The position numbers and the translations under genes were made by a program. A stretch of DNA of 64,000 nucleotides, taken from assembly GCA_022846635.1 (NCBI GenBank), contig AP025685.1, positions 434,001 through 498,000 of the forward strand, written 5' to 3'. Source of the DNA: Salmonella enterica subsp. enterica serovar Choleraesuis (GTDB lineage Bacteria > Pseudomonadota > Gammaproteobacteria > Enterobacterales > Enterobacteriaceae). Of this stretch, positions 32,697 through 43,386 are shown piece by piece (within the stretch, counting starts at the first letter, position 1; each line of letters opens with the position of its first letter). Below the pieces are notes generated by a model. That model was not told the DNA's origin, made no database searches, and saw only the letters and a program-made list of their open reading frames with translations.

Positions 32697-33149
32697 TTAG
32701 TGTGTTGGTGACAAGCGTTTTACCGCTGTCTGGAGAGCGTATGAGTAACCGTCAGCGCCTAATCCGCAGATCACGCCAACGGCCTTATCAGAAAGATATG
32801 AATGATGGCGAAACGGTTCACGTGCATGCACGTTGCTCAGGTGGATTTCGATAAACGGAATATCCACGGCGAGCAATGCGTCACGAAGTGCGACGCTGGT
32901 ATGCGTGAAGGCGGCCGGATTAATCAGGATAAAGTCAATGGTGTCTTTGGCCTGGTGAATTCGGTCGATCAACACATGTTCGGCATTGGATTGCAGGCTA
33001 TCCAGCGCTACATCGAGTGCAGCTGCCTCTGCTTCCAGCCGTTGCACAATATCGCTCAGAGTAGCGGTTCCATATTTCTCAGGCTCGCGGGTGCCGAGCA
33101 TATTGAGGTTAGGACCGTTCAAAAGCAAAATGCGGAACTTGTTCGCCAT
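32697..33149 (-). CDS. aroQ: Type II 3-dehydroquinate dehydratase
   Basis: AroQ dehydrates 3-dehydroquinate to 3-dehydroshikimate in the aromatic pathway. From the ATG at 33149 ([24 protein letters not shown]) it has 150 residues. It shows LNGPNLN, the Tyr near residue 26 (EPEKYG), [13 protein letters not shown] and [12 protein letters not shown] with the catalytic His. E. coli K-12 uses the unrelated type I enzyme AroD and may lack a functional gene here; other enterics carry aroQ next to accB. An upstream extension of 34 codons has no family similarity. Confidence 0.96.
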   Translation of the reverse strand: MANKFRILLLNGPNLNMLGTREPEKYGTATLSDIVQRLEAEAAALDVALDSLQSNAEHVLIDRIHQAKDTIDFILINPAAFTHTSVALRDALLAVDIPFIEIHLSNVHAREPFRHHSYLSDKAVGVICGLGADGYSYALQTAVKRLSPTH

Positions 33150-33383
33150 TGTGCTGCCATCTCCTGCGATAAAAGGCAATGTCACAAAATATACCTTCGT
33201 TTCAAGGTTGTCACCCCTAAAAGCCGCAAAATTGGCCAGGGAGGCAACCAAGGGGGCACATTATAATGATTTCGTAGCATTTGGCAGCTAAATACTGGTC
33301 TTATCAGGGAAGATTATCGACGGCGCGCGTAGTTCGTGCGCCAGTCGATGAATTTTTTGCGGGGAACTGCACATTTTGATGCT
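33150..33383. other. Leader region between msrQ and aroQ-accBC
   Basis: This 234-bp gap should hold the aroQ-accBC promoter and long leader. It contains a strong inverted repeat, ATCGAC...GCGC/GCGC...GTCGAT (33316-33349), followed on the plus strand by six T residues. No plus-strand gene precedes that repeat. A 60-codon minus-strand frame crossing it is probably not translated. Confidence 0.45.
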
Positions 33384-33983
33384 TTAACGAAACCACTGAC
33401 GAAACTTTTTCTGCCGCAATACCAGCAAAGTTAGCGCTATTACCGCGTAAATTACCGGCCATGGCGATAAAACTTTCACCGACCACAGATAGTGAATAGG
33501 TGCCAGAATAGCGACCAGATACACACCGTTATGCAGCCGTTGCCAGTTACGCCCCATCCGCCGCTGCGCCCACTGCAATGATGTCAGTGCCAGAGCCAGA
33601 AGAATCAACCAGCTTATGACTCCAAGAGTCAGATAAGGTCTTGAAACCAGCTCCTGACCTAGCAGGCCAAGATTATCAATTCCCAGCTCGAGCGATGCGT
33701 AGCAAATAAGGTGCAATGTCGCCCAGGCAAAACACCACAGGCCTAATAATCGCCGGGTGCGTATGAGTAATGGTTGCTTAGCGTAGCGTGCCAGCGGCGC
33801 GACCAGCAATGTGGCCAGTAGCAATTTCAGAGCCATCCTACCGGTAAAATGCTGAATGTCTTTGGCGGGATCTGCGCTTAACCACCCTTGTTGAGTGGCG
33901 TAAACCAGCCAAATAAAAGGAAGGAAGGCCGCAAGATGGAGTAAAACTTTAAGCCACTTTATCTGAGCGATAGAAAGCTTCAC
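33384..33983 (-). CDS. msrQ: Heme-binding membrane subunit MsrQ
   Basis: MsrQ passes electrons from the quinone pool to MsrP for repair of oxidised periplasmic methionines. The 199-residue protein has about six membrane segments of the ferric-reductase-like fold. Heme-ligand His candidates are in [25 protein letters not shown] and APIHYLWS. It lacks about 12 C-terminal residues of E. coli MsrQ. Its ATG directly abuts the msrP stop codon, so the two are co-translated. Confidence 0.95.
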   Translation of the reverse strand: MKLSIAQIKWLKVLLHLAAFLPFIWLVYATQQGWLSADPAKDIQHFTGRMALKLLLATLLVAPLARYAKQPLLIRTRRLLGLWCFAWATLHLICYASLELGIDNLGLLGQELVSRPYLTLGVISWLILLALALTSLQWAQRRMGRNWQRLHNGVYLVAILAPIHYLWSVKVLSPWPVIYAVIALTLLVLRQKKFRQWFR

Positions 33984-34991
33984 TTAAAAGTTCTCCTTCA
34001 GGTTCAGCCCGGTATATAAAGAGGCGACCTGCTCGCTATAGCCGTTAAACAATAGCGTCGGCTGGCGTTTTACATCCAGGATGCCGCCGCTGCCGATAAC
34101 GCGCTCACTGGCCTGCGACCAGCGCGGATGATCTACGTGAGGGTTCACATTGGCATAGAAGCCGTATTCATCGGGAGCGGATAGGTTCCAGGTGGTTGGC
34201 GGGCGCTCACGGGTCAGGCGAATACTGACGATCGATTTAATCCCTTTAAAACCATATTTCCACGGTACAACGAGGCGGATTGGTGCGCCATTTTGTGGCG
34301 GCAGGGCTTTGCCATAGACTCCGACTGCAAGCAGCGTAAGCGGGTTCATGGCTTCATCAAGTCTCAAACCCTCTACATAGGGATAGCGCAGGCCACCGCC
34401 AATAAACCGGTCTTTCTGTCCTGGCATTTGCTCGGGTGCATAGATAGTTTGAAAAGCGACGTATTTTGCTGCGCTGGTGGGTTGCACCATCGCCAGCAAT
34501 TTATGGAGCGGGAACCCCACCCAGGGGACGACCATTGACCACGCTTCTACGCAGCGCATGCGATAGATGCGTTGCTCTAATGGAAAACGGTGGGTAAGCG
34601 CGTCGTGATCGAGGATCAGCGGTTTGGCAACTTCGCCATCAATAGTCAAAGTCCATGGATCGGTTTTCAGCGTTCCGGCATTGGCTGCCGGATCGGCCTT
34701 ATCCAGCCCGAACTCATAGAAATTGTTATAGCCAGTAACTTTATCCTCTGGAGTAAGCGCTAATTTCGACTGCCAGTCGGCGGGTTTTTCGAAGTTCAGC
34801 GGTTTGCCGGATGGCGCAGCGGGGCGATCGTGGCCTTTGAACCAGGAAAGTGGATTAGCGCTGGCATGTGAGGATAGAGCCAGTGAGCCTGCACTAATGC
34901 CAAGCAGTTTCAGAACCTGGCGGCGGTGCATAAAGAAAGCCGACTCAGCGGTGACATCGGCTTCGGTGAGCGTTTTACGTCTTTTCATCAT
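33984..34991 (-). CDS. msrP: Periplasmic methionine sulfoxide reductase MsrP
   Basis: MsrP is a molybdopterin enzyme that reduces protein methionine sulfoxide in the periplasm. The 335-residue precursor carries a twin-Arg signal ([20 protein letters not shown]) ahead of the mature protein. The molybdenum-ligand Cys is in [20 protein letters not shown]. Close matches to E. coli YedY run to the C-terminal [11 protein letters not shown]. In K-12 msrPQ sits beside hprRS, away from aroQ-accB; here it lies directly upstream of aroQ. Confidence 0.97.
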   Translation of the reverse strand: MMKRRKTLTEADVTAESAFFMHRRQVLKLLGISAGSLALSSHASANPLSWFKGHDRPAAPSGKPLNFEKPADWQSKLALTPEDKVTGYNNFYEFGLDKADPAANAGTLKTDPWTLTIDGEVAKPLILDHDALTHRFPLEQRIYRMRCVEAWSMVVPWVGFPLHKLLAMVQPTSAAKYVAFQTIYAPEQMPGQKDRFIGGGLRYPYVEGLRLDEAMNPLTLLAVGVYGKALPPQNGAPIRLVVPWKYGFKGIKSIVSIRLTRERPPTTWNLSAPDEYGFYANVNPHVDHPRWSQASERVIGSGGILDVKRQPTLLFNGYSEQVASLYTGLNLKENF

Positions 34992-35100
34992 CTGACTTCC
35001 GAATAATCTGAATATATAGATTATGTTGCTTATTTAGCAGCGTGGACGGAAGTTTGTGACAAATCGAGATGCAAGTTGCTACAAACTGTAAAGCTAATGG

Positions 35101-36075
35101 CTATTTTAAGTGAACTAAAGTCCGGCCCTGGGCCTCGTTATCAATGATTGAACGGGCGAAGGCCGCGCATTTATCCAGACCAATTTCGCGGGTTGCCACC
35201 TGATAGAAGCTTTCCGGCAGAGTATTAACCAGGCGTAGCCAGGCTTCATTACGGCGCGCAGCTGGCGTCATCACAGAATCCACGCCCTGCAGGCGTACAT
35301 TACGTAAGATAAATGGCATTACCGTCGTTGGTAGTGCAAAGCCGCCCGCCAGGCCACAGGCCGCAACGCAGCCGTTGTAATTCATCTGAGCCAGAACTTT
35401 AGCCAGAACTTTATCACCAACGGTATCAATAGCGCCTGCCCATAGCTGTTTTTCCAGAGGGCGGGATTCGGCAAACTCTTCGCGGCTCAGGATGCGCTGA
35501 GCGCCAAGCTGGCGCAGATAGTCATGGGTAGATTCTCGTCCGCTAACCGCCACTACGCGATAGCCAAGATTATGCAGCAAAGCGATGGCGGTACTGCCGA
35601 CACCGCCGCTGGCGCCGGTAACTAAAATTTCACCACTGTCTGGAGTGATGCCTGCATCCTGCAACGCCATGACACACAGCATAGCGGTGAAACCAGCGGT
35701 CCCGATAATCATCGCCCGGCGCGCATCCAGGCCTTCCGGCATTGCGACCAGCCAGTCGCCATCGACACGGGCCTGTTGAGCCAGACCGCCCCAATGATTT
35801 TCACCGACGCCCCAGCCGGTCAGCAATACCTGCTGGCCAATATGGAATCGCGGATCTTCGCTGGCATGCACAGTCCCGGCGAAGTCGATACCCGGCACCA
35901 TTGGGAAGTTTCGGATTATCTTACCGGTGCCAGTAATCGCCATGGCGTCTTTGTAGTTCAGGCTAGAGTAATCAATATCGACCGTGACATTACCCGCAGG
36001 CAGTTGGTCGGTAGTAATGCTGGTAACGTGAGCAACGGTTTTACCGTCTTGCTGTTCCAGAACTAAGGCTTGCAT
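35101..36075 (-). CDS. acuI: Acrylyl-CoA reductase AcuI (YhdH)
   Basis: AcuI is an NADPH-dependent reductase of acrylyl-CoA to propionyl-CoA, protecting against acrylate. From the ATG at 36075 (MQALVLEQQDGKT) it has 324 residues. It is a zinc-independent medium-chain reductase with LNYKDAMAITG, the NADPH loop VTGASGGVGSTAIALL and the basic Ser-Gly-Arg after it (VSGRESTHDYL). A six-codon upstream extension in frame is not used. It is divergent from csrD, as in E. coli. Confidence 0.96.
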   Translation of the reverse strand: MQALVLEQQDGKTVAHVTSITTDQLPAGNVTVDIDYSSLNYKDAMAITGTGKIIRNFPMVPGIDFAGTVHASEDPRFHIGQQVLLTGWGVGENHWGGLAQQARVDGDWLVAMPEGLDARRAMIIGTAGFTAMLCVMALQDAGITPDSGEILVTGASGGVGSTAIALLHNLGYRVVAVSGRESTHDYLRQLGAQRILSREEFAESRPLEKQLWAGAIDTVGDKVLAKVLAQMNYNGCVAACGLAGGFALPTTVMPFILRNVRLQGVDSVMTPAARRNEAWLRLVNTLPESFYQVATREIGLDKCAAFARSIIDNEAQGRTLVHLK

Positions 36076-36298
36076 ATAAGCTCCTGAGGTCATTGGTTCT
36101 TCGGGAGAGTCACAGAAGATGAACTATACTCGTCGTGGCGTGCAATCAACGCGATTTATGACAATAAAATCCTGTTTGCATCCCCGGGGTTTGATAGTAT
36201 TCGCGGTATCTATACCAAGTTAGCACTCACTATAAATACTGACCGCTATATATAGAGTAGCGGAGTGATGTCACTGAACCGGCGGAGTTAGCACAGGG

Positions 36299-38239
36299 AT
36301 GCGATTAACGACAAGATTTTCAGTTTTACTCACGTTACTAACCATTCTGGCCGTTTTCGCGACGCTCATTGGCTGTTCCATCAGTTTTTATACTTCAGCT
36401 CAGGATAAGGTTCAGCAGCGCATGAACTCGGTAGCGTTGCTACTTGATAATGCTCTGGTCAGTCACACTCCAGAAACTCTGGCGTCACGCATGGATGAAG
36501 TTATGCTGCCGCTGGATATCACCCAGATTTCCCTGTATGCCGGGGATTCATTACTGCAACAATACGATAGACCCAGCGGTTATCAGCAGAGCGGGAATCA
36601 GTATCAGTTTCATGACCTGTCGCTTGAGTTAATGAAAAACCCTGGTTTCCGGGTTCAGCTAACCTACCGTGACCCTATTGCCAGCTACTATCAGACTCTA
36701 TTTACCACCACCCCTTTAAGCGTGGCGATTTTGGTTATTGCCTGTTGCGTCTTCCTGGTTATTCGCTGGGTTAAACGCCAATTATCCGGGAAAGAGTTAC
36801 TGGAAAGCCGCGCGATACGTATCCTGAATGGCGAGCGCGGGCCTGGCGTGCGCGGGGATATGCGCGAGTGGCCGGTGCGGGCAAGCAGCGCATTAGATTT
36901 GCTATTAATGGAACTGGAACATGCTGATGAAAGGCGTGGGCGCATTGATACCCTTATTCGCGCGCATGCTGCTCAGGATGCCCGCACCGGGCTAAGTAAC
37001 CGGCTATTTTTCGATAATCAACTGGCCACTTTGCTTGAGGACCCGGAGCGAGTGGGCACTCACGGTGTGGTGATGATGATCCGCTTGCCAGATTTCGATA
37101 TTTTGCGCGAAAGCTGGGGCAACAGTGTCGTTGAAGAGTATTTATTCACTATCGTTAATCTGCTCTCTACCTTTATTACCCGCTATCCGGGGGCGCTACT
37201 GGCCCGCTACTTCCGGTCTGATTTCGCAGTGCTATTACCGCATCGAACTTTAAAAGAGGCTGATGGTATTGCCAGTGCATTGCTGACCGCCGTCGATGCG
37301 CTGCCTCCAACCCGTATGCTCGACCGTAATGACATGATCCATATCGGTATTTGCGGCTGGCGCGGTGAACAGTCTCCCGACCAGGTGATGGAGAATGTAG
37401 AAGAGGCTACTCGAAACGCCGCCCTGCAAGGGGGAAACAACTGGGCCGTTTACGATGAGGTATTGCCCGAAAGAGGGCGCGGTAATGTGCGCTGGCGTAC
37501 TTTGCTTGAGCAGGCTTTACAGCGAGGTGGGCCGCGTTTTTATCAGAAGCCAGCCATTGAAATCAGCGGGCGGGTACATCATCGTGAAATTATGTGCCGC
37601 ATCTTTGACGGAAATGAAGAGGTCACAGCGGCGGAATATATGCCGATGGTGCAGCAGTTTGGTCTGGCGGAGTCTTACGACCGGCAATCTATTACCCGGC
37701 TTCTTCCTTTATTAAGCTTCTGGCCAGAGGAATCCCTGGCGATTCAGATAACGGTAGATGCCTTGCTACGCAAGCCTTTCCAGCGTTGGCTACGCGATAC
37801 TCTGATGCAGTCCGAAAAATCGATACGAAAAAGAATTCTTTTTGAACTCCCGGAGGCCGATGTATGTCAACATATCGGCCGTCTGCGTGGCGTAATCAGA
37901 CTGTTCCGGGCGCTTGGTGTTCGGGTAGTGATTATTCATGCAGGATTAACGGTAGTGAGTACCACTTATATCAAGGATCTGGATATTGAGCTTATTAAGC
38001 TGCATCCGGGACTGATTCGCAGTATAAATAAACGTCCGGAAAATCAGTTGTTTGTGAGAAGTCTGGTCGAGGCGTGCAGTGGCACTAAGGCGCGAGTTTT
38101 CGCCACTGGAGTGCGCCAGCGTGAAGAATGGCAGACATTACGTGAGATAGGCGTTGCCGGGGTTCAGGGCGATCTGTTCGAAGGCTCCCAGCCGCTTGAC
38201 ACTTCTGTGAAAAAATATTCACAAAGATATACTGTTTAG
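36299..38239 (+). CDS. csrD: CsrD, targeting factor for CsrB/CsrC sRNA decay
   Basis: CsrD triggers RNase E decay of CsrB and CsrC and so raises CsrA activity. It has 646 residues, the E. coli length. Two membrane segments (about 8-30 and 133-157) frame a periplasmic sensor, and then come GGDEF-like and EAL-like domains. Both active motifs are degenerate: FRSDF (305-309) replaces GGDEF, and EIM (430-432) replaces EAL. It is therefore unlikely to make or cut cyclic-di-GMP, in agreement with the known protein. Confidence 0.97.
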   Translation: MRLTTRFSVLLTLLTILAVFATLIGCSISFYTSAQDKVQQRMNSVALLLDNALVSHTPETLASRMDEVMLPLDITQISLYAGDSLLQQYDRPSGYQQSGNQYQFHDLSLELMKNPGFRVQLTYRDPIASYYQTLFTTTPLSVAILVIACCVFLVIRWVKRQLSGKELLESRAIRILNGERGPGVRGDMREWPVRASSALDLLLMELEHADERRGRIDTLIRAHAAQDARTGLSNRLFFDNQLATLLEDPERVGTHGVVMMIRLPDFDILRESWGNSVVEEYLFTIVNLLSTFITRYPGALLARYFRSDFAVLLPHRTLKEADGIASALLTAVDALPPTRMLDRNDMIHIGICGWRGEQSPDQVMENVEEATRNAALQGGNNWAVYDEVLPERGRGNVRWRTLLEQALQRGGPRFYQKPAIEISGRVHHREIMCRIFDGNEEVTAAEYMPMVQQFGLAESYDRQSITRLLPLLSFWPEESLAIQITVDALLRKPFQRWLRDTLMQSEKSIRKRILFELPEADVCQHIGRLRGVIRLFRALGVRVVIIHAGLTVVSTTYIKDLDIELIKLHPGLIRSINKRPENQLFVRSLVEACSGTKARVFATGVRQREEWQTLREIGVAGVQGDLFEGSQPLDTSVKKYSQRYTV

Positions 38240-39591
<1,352 letters not shown>

Positions 39592-39648
39592 ACAGTCGCA
39601 AGGGGAGGTTACACTCCCCTTGTTGCCTGCTGGGAATACACATAGTTT

Positions 39649-40776
39649 ATGAAGCCAATCTTTAGCCGTGGCCCTTCACTGCAAATTCGCCTTTTTCTGG
39701 CGGTCGTGGTGGCGCTCGGCGTCATTATTGCGGATAGCCGGTTAGGTACATTTAGTCAGATCCGTACCTATATGGACACCGCAGTCAGCCCTTTCTATTT
39801 CGTCTCTAATGGCCCAAGCCAGATGCTTGACGGTATCTCCGAATCCCTCGCCTCCCGCGATCGATTGGGCGTGGAGAACCGGGCTTTGCGCCATGAACTA
39901 TTGATGAAAAATAGCGAATTACTGCTTCTTGGCCAGTACAAGCAGGAAAATGCCCGTCTGCGCGAGCTGTTGGGTTCTCCTCTGCGCCAGGACGAGCAAA
40001 AGATGGTGACTCAGGTCATCTCGACTGTTAACGATCCTTACAGCGATCAGGTCGTTGTTGATAAAGGCAGCGCCAGCGGCGTGTACGAAGGCCAGCCTGT
40101 CATCAGCGATAAAGGCGTGGTGGGCCAGGTGGTTGCCGTAGCCAAAATGACCAGCCGGGTTCTGCTGATTTGCGATGCCACTCATGCGCTGCCGGTACAG
40201 GTTCTGCGTAACGATATCCGGGTTATTGCCGCCGGTAGCGGTTGTACTGACGATCTGCAGCTGGAAAACCTGCCGGCCAATACCGATATTCGCGTAGGGG
40301 ATGTGATCGTGACCTCCGGTCTTGGCGGTCGCTTCCCTGAAGGCTATCCAGTGGGCGTGGTTTCTTCCGTTAAGCTGGACAGACAGCGCGCTTACACTGT
40401 GATTCAGGCTCGCCCTACCGCGGGTCTGCAACGTCTGCGTTATTTGCTGCTGCTGTGGGGAGCCGATCGTAATGGGACTAACCCACTAACGCCGGAAGAA
40501 GTGCACCGCGTAGCCAATGAACGTCTGATGCAGATGATGCCTCAGGTGTTGCCACAGGCCGGGTCTATGGGGCCTCCGGCTCCGGCTGCTGCACCGACGA
40601 CAGCAGCACCTGGCGTTGCAGGAGCGACTCAATCCGGCTCGGCTGGAGTTATTCAGCCAGGCTCACAGGTTCAGCCAGGCAGCGCTGCGGTTACTGCGCC
40701 ATCACAACCCGCAGCAATGAGTCGCCCGGCAACGGCCCCGACGGTTGCCGCACCCCGCACAGAGGGAGCCCGATAG
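39649..40776 (+). CDS. mreC: Rod-shape protein MreC
   Basis: MreC is a bitopic scaffold linking MreB to PBP2 and RodA. The 375-residue protein has a membrane segment near residues 10-30 and a coiled coil near 65-105. The periplasmic beta-barrel domain includes [16 protein letters not shown] and [16 protein letters not shown]. The C terminus (from about 295) is a low-complexity Pro/Ala/Gln/Ser tail with repeats such as [11 protein letters not shown]. That tail accounts for the extra length over E. coli's 367. Confidence 0.97.
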   Translation: MKPIFSRGPSLQIRLFLAVVVALGVIIADSRLGTFSQIRTYMDTAVSPFYFVSNGPSQMLDGISESLASRDRLGVENRALRHELLMKNSELLLLGQYKQENARLRELLGSPLRQDEQKMVTQVISTVNDPYSDQVVVDKGSASGVYEGQPVISDKGVVGQVVAVAKMTSRVLLICDATHALPVQVLRNDIRVIAAGSGCTDDLQLENLPANTDIRVGDVIVTSGLGGRFPEGYPVGVVSSVKLDRQRAYTVIQARPTAGLQRLRYLLLLWGADRNGTNPLTPEEVHRVANERLMQMMPQVLPQAGSMGPPAPAAAPTTAAPGVAGATQSGSAGVIQPGSQVQPGSAAVTAPSQPAAMSRPATAPTVAAPRTEGAR

Positions 40777-41264
40777 TGGCCAGCTACCGTAGCCAGGGAC
40801 GATGGGTCATCGTCCTCTCCTTTCTGATTGCCTTGCTGCTCCAGGTCATGCCCTGGCCGGAGCAAATAATGATGTATCGTCCCGACTGGGTACTGTTGAT
40901 TTTGATCTATTGGATCCTGGCCCTGCCGCATCGTATAAATGTCGGCACTGGGCTGATTATGGGTGCCATACTGGATCTTATTAGCGGCTCGACGCTCGGT
41001 GTACGTGCGCTGGCTATGAGCGTTATTGCTTATCTGGTTGCGCTAAAATTTCAGTTATTCCGTAACCTGGCGCTCTGGCAGCAGGCGCTGGTGATTATGC
41101 TGCTTTCACTGGCCGCCGATCTGATAGTGTTCTGGACTGAATTTATGGTTATCAACGTCTCTTTCCGTCCGGAAGTTTTCTGGAGCAGCGTGGTGAATGG
41201 GGTGCTGTGGCCATGGATTTTCCTGCTGATGCGTAAAGTGCGTCAGCAATTTGTCGTACAGTAA
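40776..41264 (+). CDS. mreD: Rod-shape protein MreD
   Basis: MreD is a 162-residue inner-membrane protein with about five membrane segments, part of the elongasome. It starts at a GTG that shares one base with the mreC stop (TAGTG). The sequence [21 protein letters not shown] and [22 protein letters not shown] match E. coli MreD. It is followed 8 nt later by the maf gene. Confidence 0.97.
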   Translation: MASYRSQGRWVIVLSFLIALLLQVMPWPEQIMMYRPDWVLLILIYWILALPHRINVGTGLIMGAILDLISGSTLGVRALAMSVIAYLVALKFQLFRNLALWQQALVIMLLSLAADLIVFWTEFMVINVSFRPEVFWSSVVNGVLWPWIFLLMRKVRQQFVVQ

Positions 41265-41272
41265 GGAGCAGT

Positions 41273-41866
41273 ATGTCAGCAATCTATCTCGCATCAGGCT
41301 CTCCCCGCCGCAAGGAACTCTTGCAGCAGGCTAACATCGATTTTGAACGTGTCATTATCAATGTAGAGGAAGTAAAAGCGCCGGGTGAGAGTAGTATTGA
41401 CTACGTACAGCGTCTGGCTCGCGATAAGGCTCAGGCGGGCGTTGCGGCAGCAGCTCAGGACAGGCCAGTGCTGGGTGCTGATACTATTGTGGTTCTGAAT
41501 GGCGCAGTGCTGGAAAAACCTCGCGATGCCAGCCATGCGGCCGAGATTTTAAACCAGCTCTCCGGCCAGACTCACCAGGTCATGACGGCGGTGGCTATTG
41601 CCGATCGCCGTGGATTTCTGGAAAAGTTAGTAACGACAGAAGTGACATTTCGGGCCCTGTCAGCCCAGGATATAGACGACTACATTGCCAGCGGCGAACC
41701 GATGGATAAAGCCGGCGCTTATGGTATACAAGGAAAAGGTGGTTGTTTTGTCAGAAAAATTAATGGCAGCTTTTACGCGGTAGTTGGTTTGCCGCTGGTA
41801 GAAACAATTGAGCTATTAAGAGATTTTCTGGCGCTACGTGAGGGACAAAACAGATATGACGGCTGA
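41273..41866 (+). CDS. yhdE: dTTP/UTP pyrophosphatase of the Maf family (YhdE)
   Basis: This 197-residue Maf/HAM1-fold enzyme hydrolyses dTTP, UTP and modified pyrimidine triphosphates. It shows [12 protein letters not shown] at the N terminus, [18 protein letters not shown] and [25 protein letters not shown]. Its last 11 nt overlap rng, which reflects the E. coli mreBCD-yhdE-rng cluster. The name maf-1 is also in use. Confidence 0.96.
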   Translation: MSAIYLASGSPRRKELLQQANIDFERVIINVEEVKAPGESSIDYVQRLARDKAQAGVAAAAQDRPVLGADTIVVLNGAVLEKPRDASHAAEILNQLSGQTHQVMTAVAIADRRGFLEKLVTTEVTFRALSAQDIDDYIASGEPMDKAGAYGIQGKGGCFVRKINGSFYAVVGLPLVETIELLRDFLALREGQNRYDG

Positions 41867-43325
41867 ACTACTGGTAAACATCACGCCTTCGGAAACCCGT
41901 GTTGCTTATATCGACGGCGGGATCCTGCAGGAGATCCATATCGAGCGCGAAGCGCGGCGCGGCATCGTAGGCAATATCTACAAAGGTCGTGTAAGCCGGG
42001 TTCTGCCGGGCATGCAGGCGGCATTTGTAGATATTGGCCTGGATAAGGCGGCGTTTTTACATGCCTCCGATATTATGCCTCATACCGAATGCGTCGCGGG
42101 CGATGAGCAAAAGAACTTTGCCGTACGCGATATCTCTGAACTGGTTCGCCAGGGCCAGGATCTGATGGTGCAAGTGGTTAAAGATCCGCTGGGCACCAAA
42201 GGCGCGCGCCTTACTACTGATATCACTTTGCCGTCACGCTACCTAGTGTATATGCCGGGAGCCTCCCATGTTGGGGTATCCCAGCGTATTGAAAGTGAAG
42301 CTGAGCGTGAACGGCTGAAAAATATCGTGGCGGATTATTGTGATGAACTGGGTGGGTTTATCATCCGCACGGCAGCTGAAGGCGTAAGTGACAAAGAGCT
42401 GGCCTCTGATGCCGCCTACCTCAAGCGGGTTTGGCGTAAAGTGATGGAGCGTAAAAAACGCCATCAGACGCGTTACAAACTTTATGGTGAACTGGCGCTG
42501 GCTCAGCGAGTATTGCGCGACTTCGCCGATGCGCAGCTTGATCGCATTCGTATTGATTCGCGGCTGACTTACGACATGCTGCTGGAATTTACCGCTGAAT
42601 ATATGCCAGAGATGACCGAGAAGCTCGAGCATTACAGCGGTCGTCAGCCTATTTTCGATCTCTACGATGTGGAAAACGAAATCCAGCGGGCGCTGGAGCG
42701 TAAGGTAGAGCTTAAGTCCGGTGGCTACCTGATAATCGACCAGACCGAGGCGATGACCACAGTTGATATCAACACCGGCGCATTTGTCGGTCATCGAAAT
42801 CTGGACGACACTATTTTCAATACTAATATTGAAGCCACTCAGGCCATTGCGCGTCAGCTGCGGCTGCGTAACCTGGGCGGGATTATTATTATTGATTTCA
42901 TTGATATGAATAATGATGACCATCGCCGCCGGGTTCTTCATTCACTGGAGCAGGCCCTGAGCAAAGACCGGGTGAAGACCAGCATTAACGGTTTTTCCCA
43001 GCTTGGGCTGGTGGAGATGACGCGTAAGCGCACCCGGGAAAGCGTAGAGCATGTGCTGTGTAATGACTGCCCGACCTGCCACGGGCGCGGTACGGTAAAA
43101 TCTGTCGAGACAGTCTGCTACGAAATCATGCGTGAGATTGTACGAGTGCACCATGCCTATGACACCGATCGCTTCCTGGTCTATGCTTCTCCGGCAGTGG
43201 CGGAAGTATTAAAAGGTGAAGAGTCTCATGCTCTTGCAGAGGTTGAGATTTTTGTTGGTAAACAGGTCAATGTTCAAATTGAGCCGCTCTATAATCAAGA
43301 GCAGTTTGATGTGGTGATGATGTAG
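41856..43325 (+). CDS. rng: Ribonuclease G
   Basis: RNase G is an RNase E homologue that matures the 5' end of 16S rRNA and degrades some mRNAs. From the ATG at 41856 ([22 protein letters not shown]) it has 489 residues. The S1 domain is within residues 35-125, and catalytic Asp motifs are [10 protein letters not shown] and [15 protein letters not shown]. The zinc-link is [11 protein letters not shown]. It lacks the RNase E scaffold tail, as expected. The 6-codon upstream extension lies inside maf. Confidence 0.97.
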   Translation: MTAELLVNITPSETRVAYIDGGILQEIHIEREARRGIVGNIYKGRVSRVLPGMQAAFVDIGLDKAAFLHASDIMPHTECVAGDEQKNFAVRDISELVRQGQDLMVQVVKDPLGTKGARLTTDITLPSRYLVYMPGASHVGVSQRIESEAERERLKNIVADYCDELGGFIIRTAAEGVSDKELASDAAYLKRVWRKVMERKKRHQTRYKLYGELALAQRVLRDFADAQLDRIRIDSRLTYDMLLEFTAEYMPEMTEKLEHYSGRQPIFDLYDVENEIQRALERKVELKSGGYLIIDQTEAMTTVDINTGAFVGHRNLDDTIFNTNIEATQAIARQLRLRNLGGIIIIDFIDMNNDDHRRRVLHSLEQALSKDRVKTSINGFSQLGLVEMTRKRTRESVEHVLCNDCPTCHGRGTVKSVETVCYEIMREIVRVHHAYDTDRFLVYASPAVAEVLKGEESHALAEVEIFVGKQVNVQIEPLYNQEQFDVVMM

Positions 43326-43386
43326 CAGTGTCTCAGTGGGTATGCGAGGTGTCGCTTCTGCAGGGTAAGTGGACGAGGAGAAAGGC

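Noticed and set aside
42243..42941. 232-codon minus-strand frame opposite rng
   Set aside because: rng is intact on the other strand, and the antisense frame has no start signal or similarity.
43369..43386. GTG six codons upstream as the yhdP start
   Set aside because: The GTG at 43387 has GAGGAG at the right distance and gives an N terminus like E. coli YhdP.
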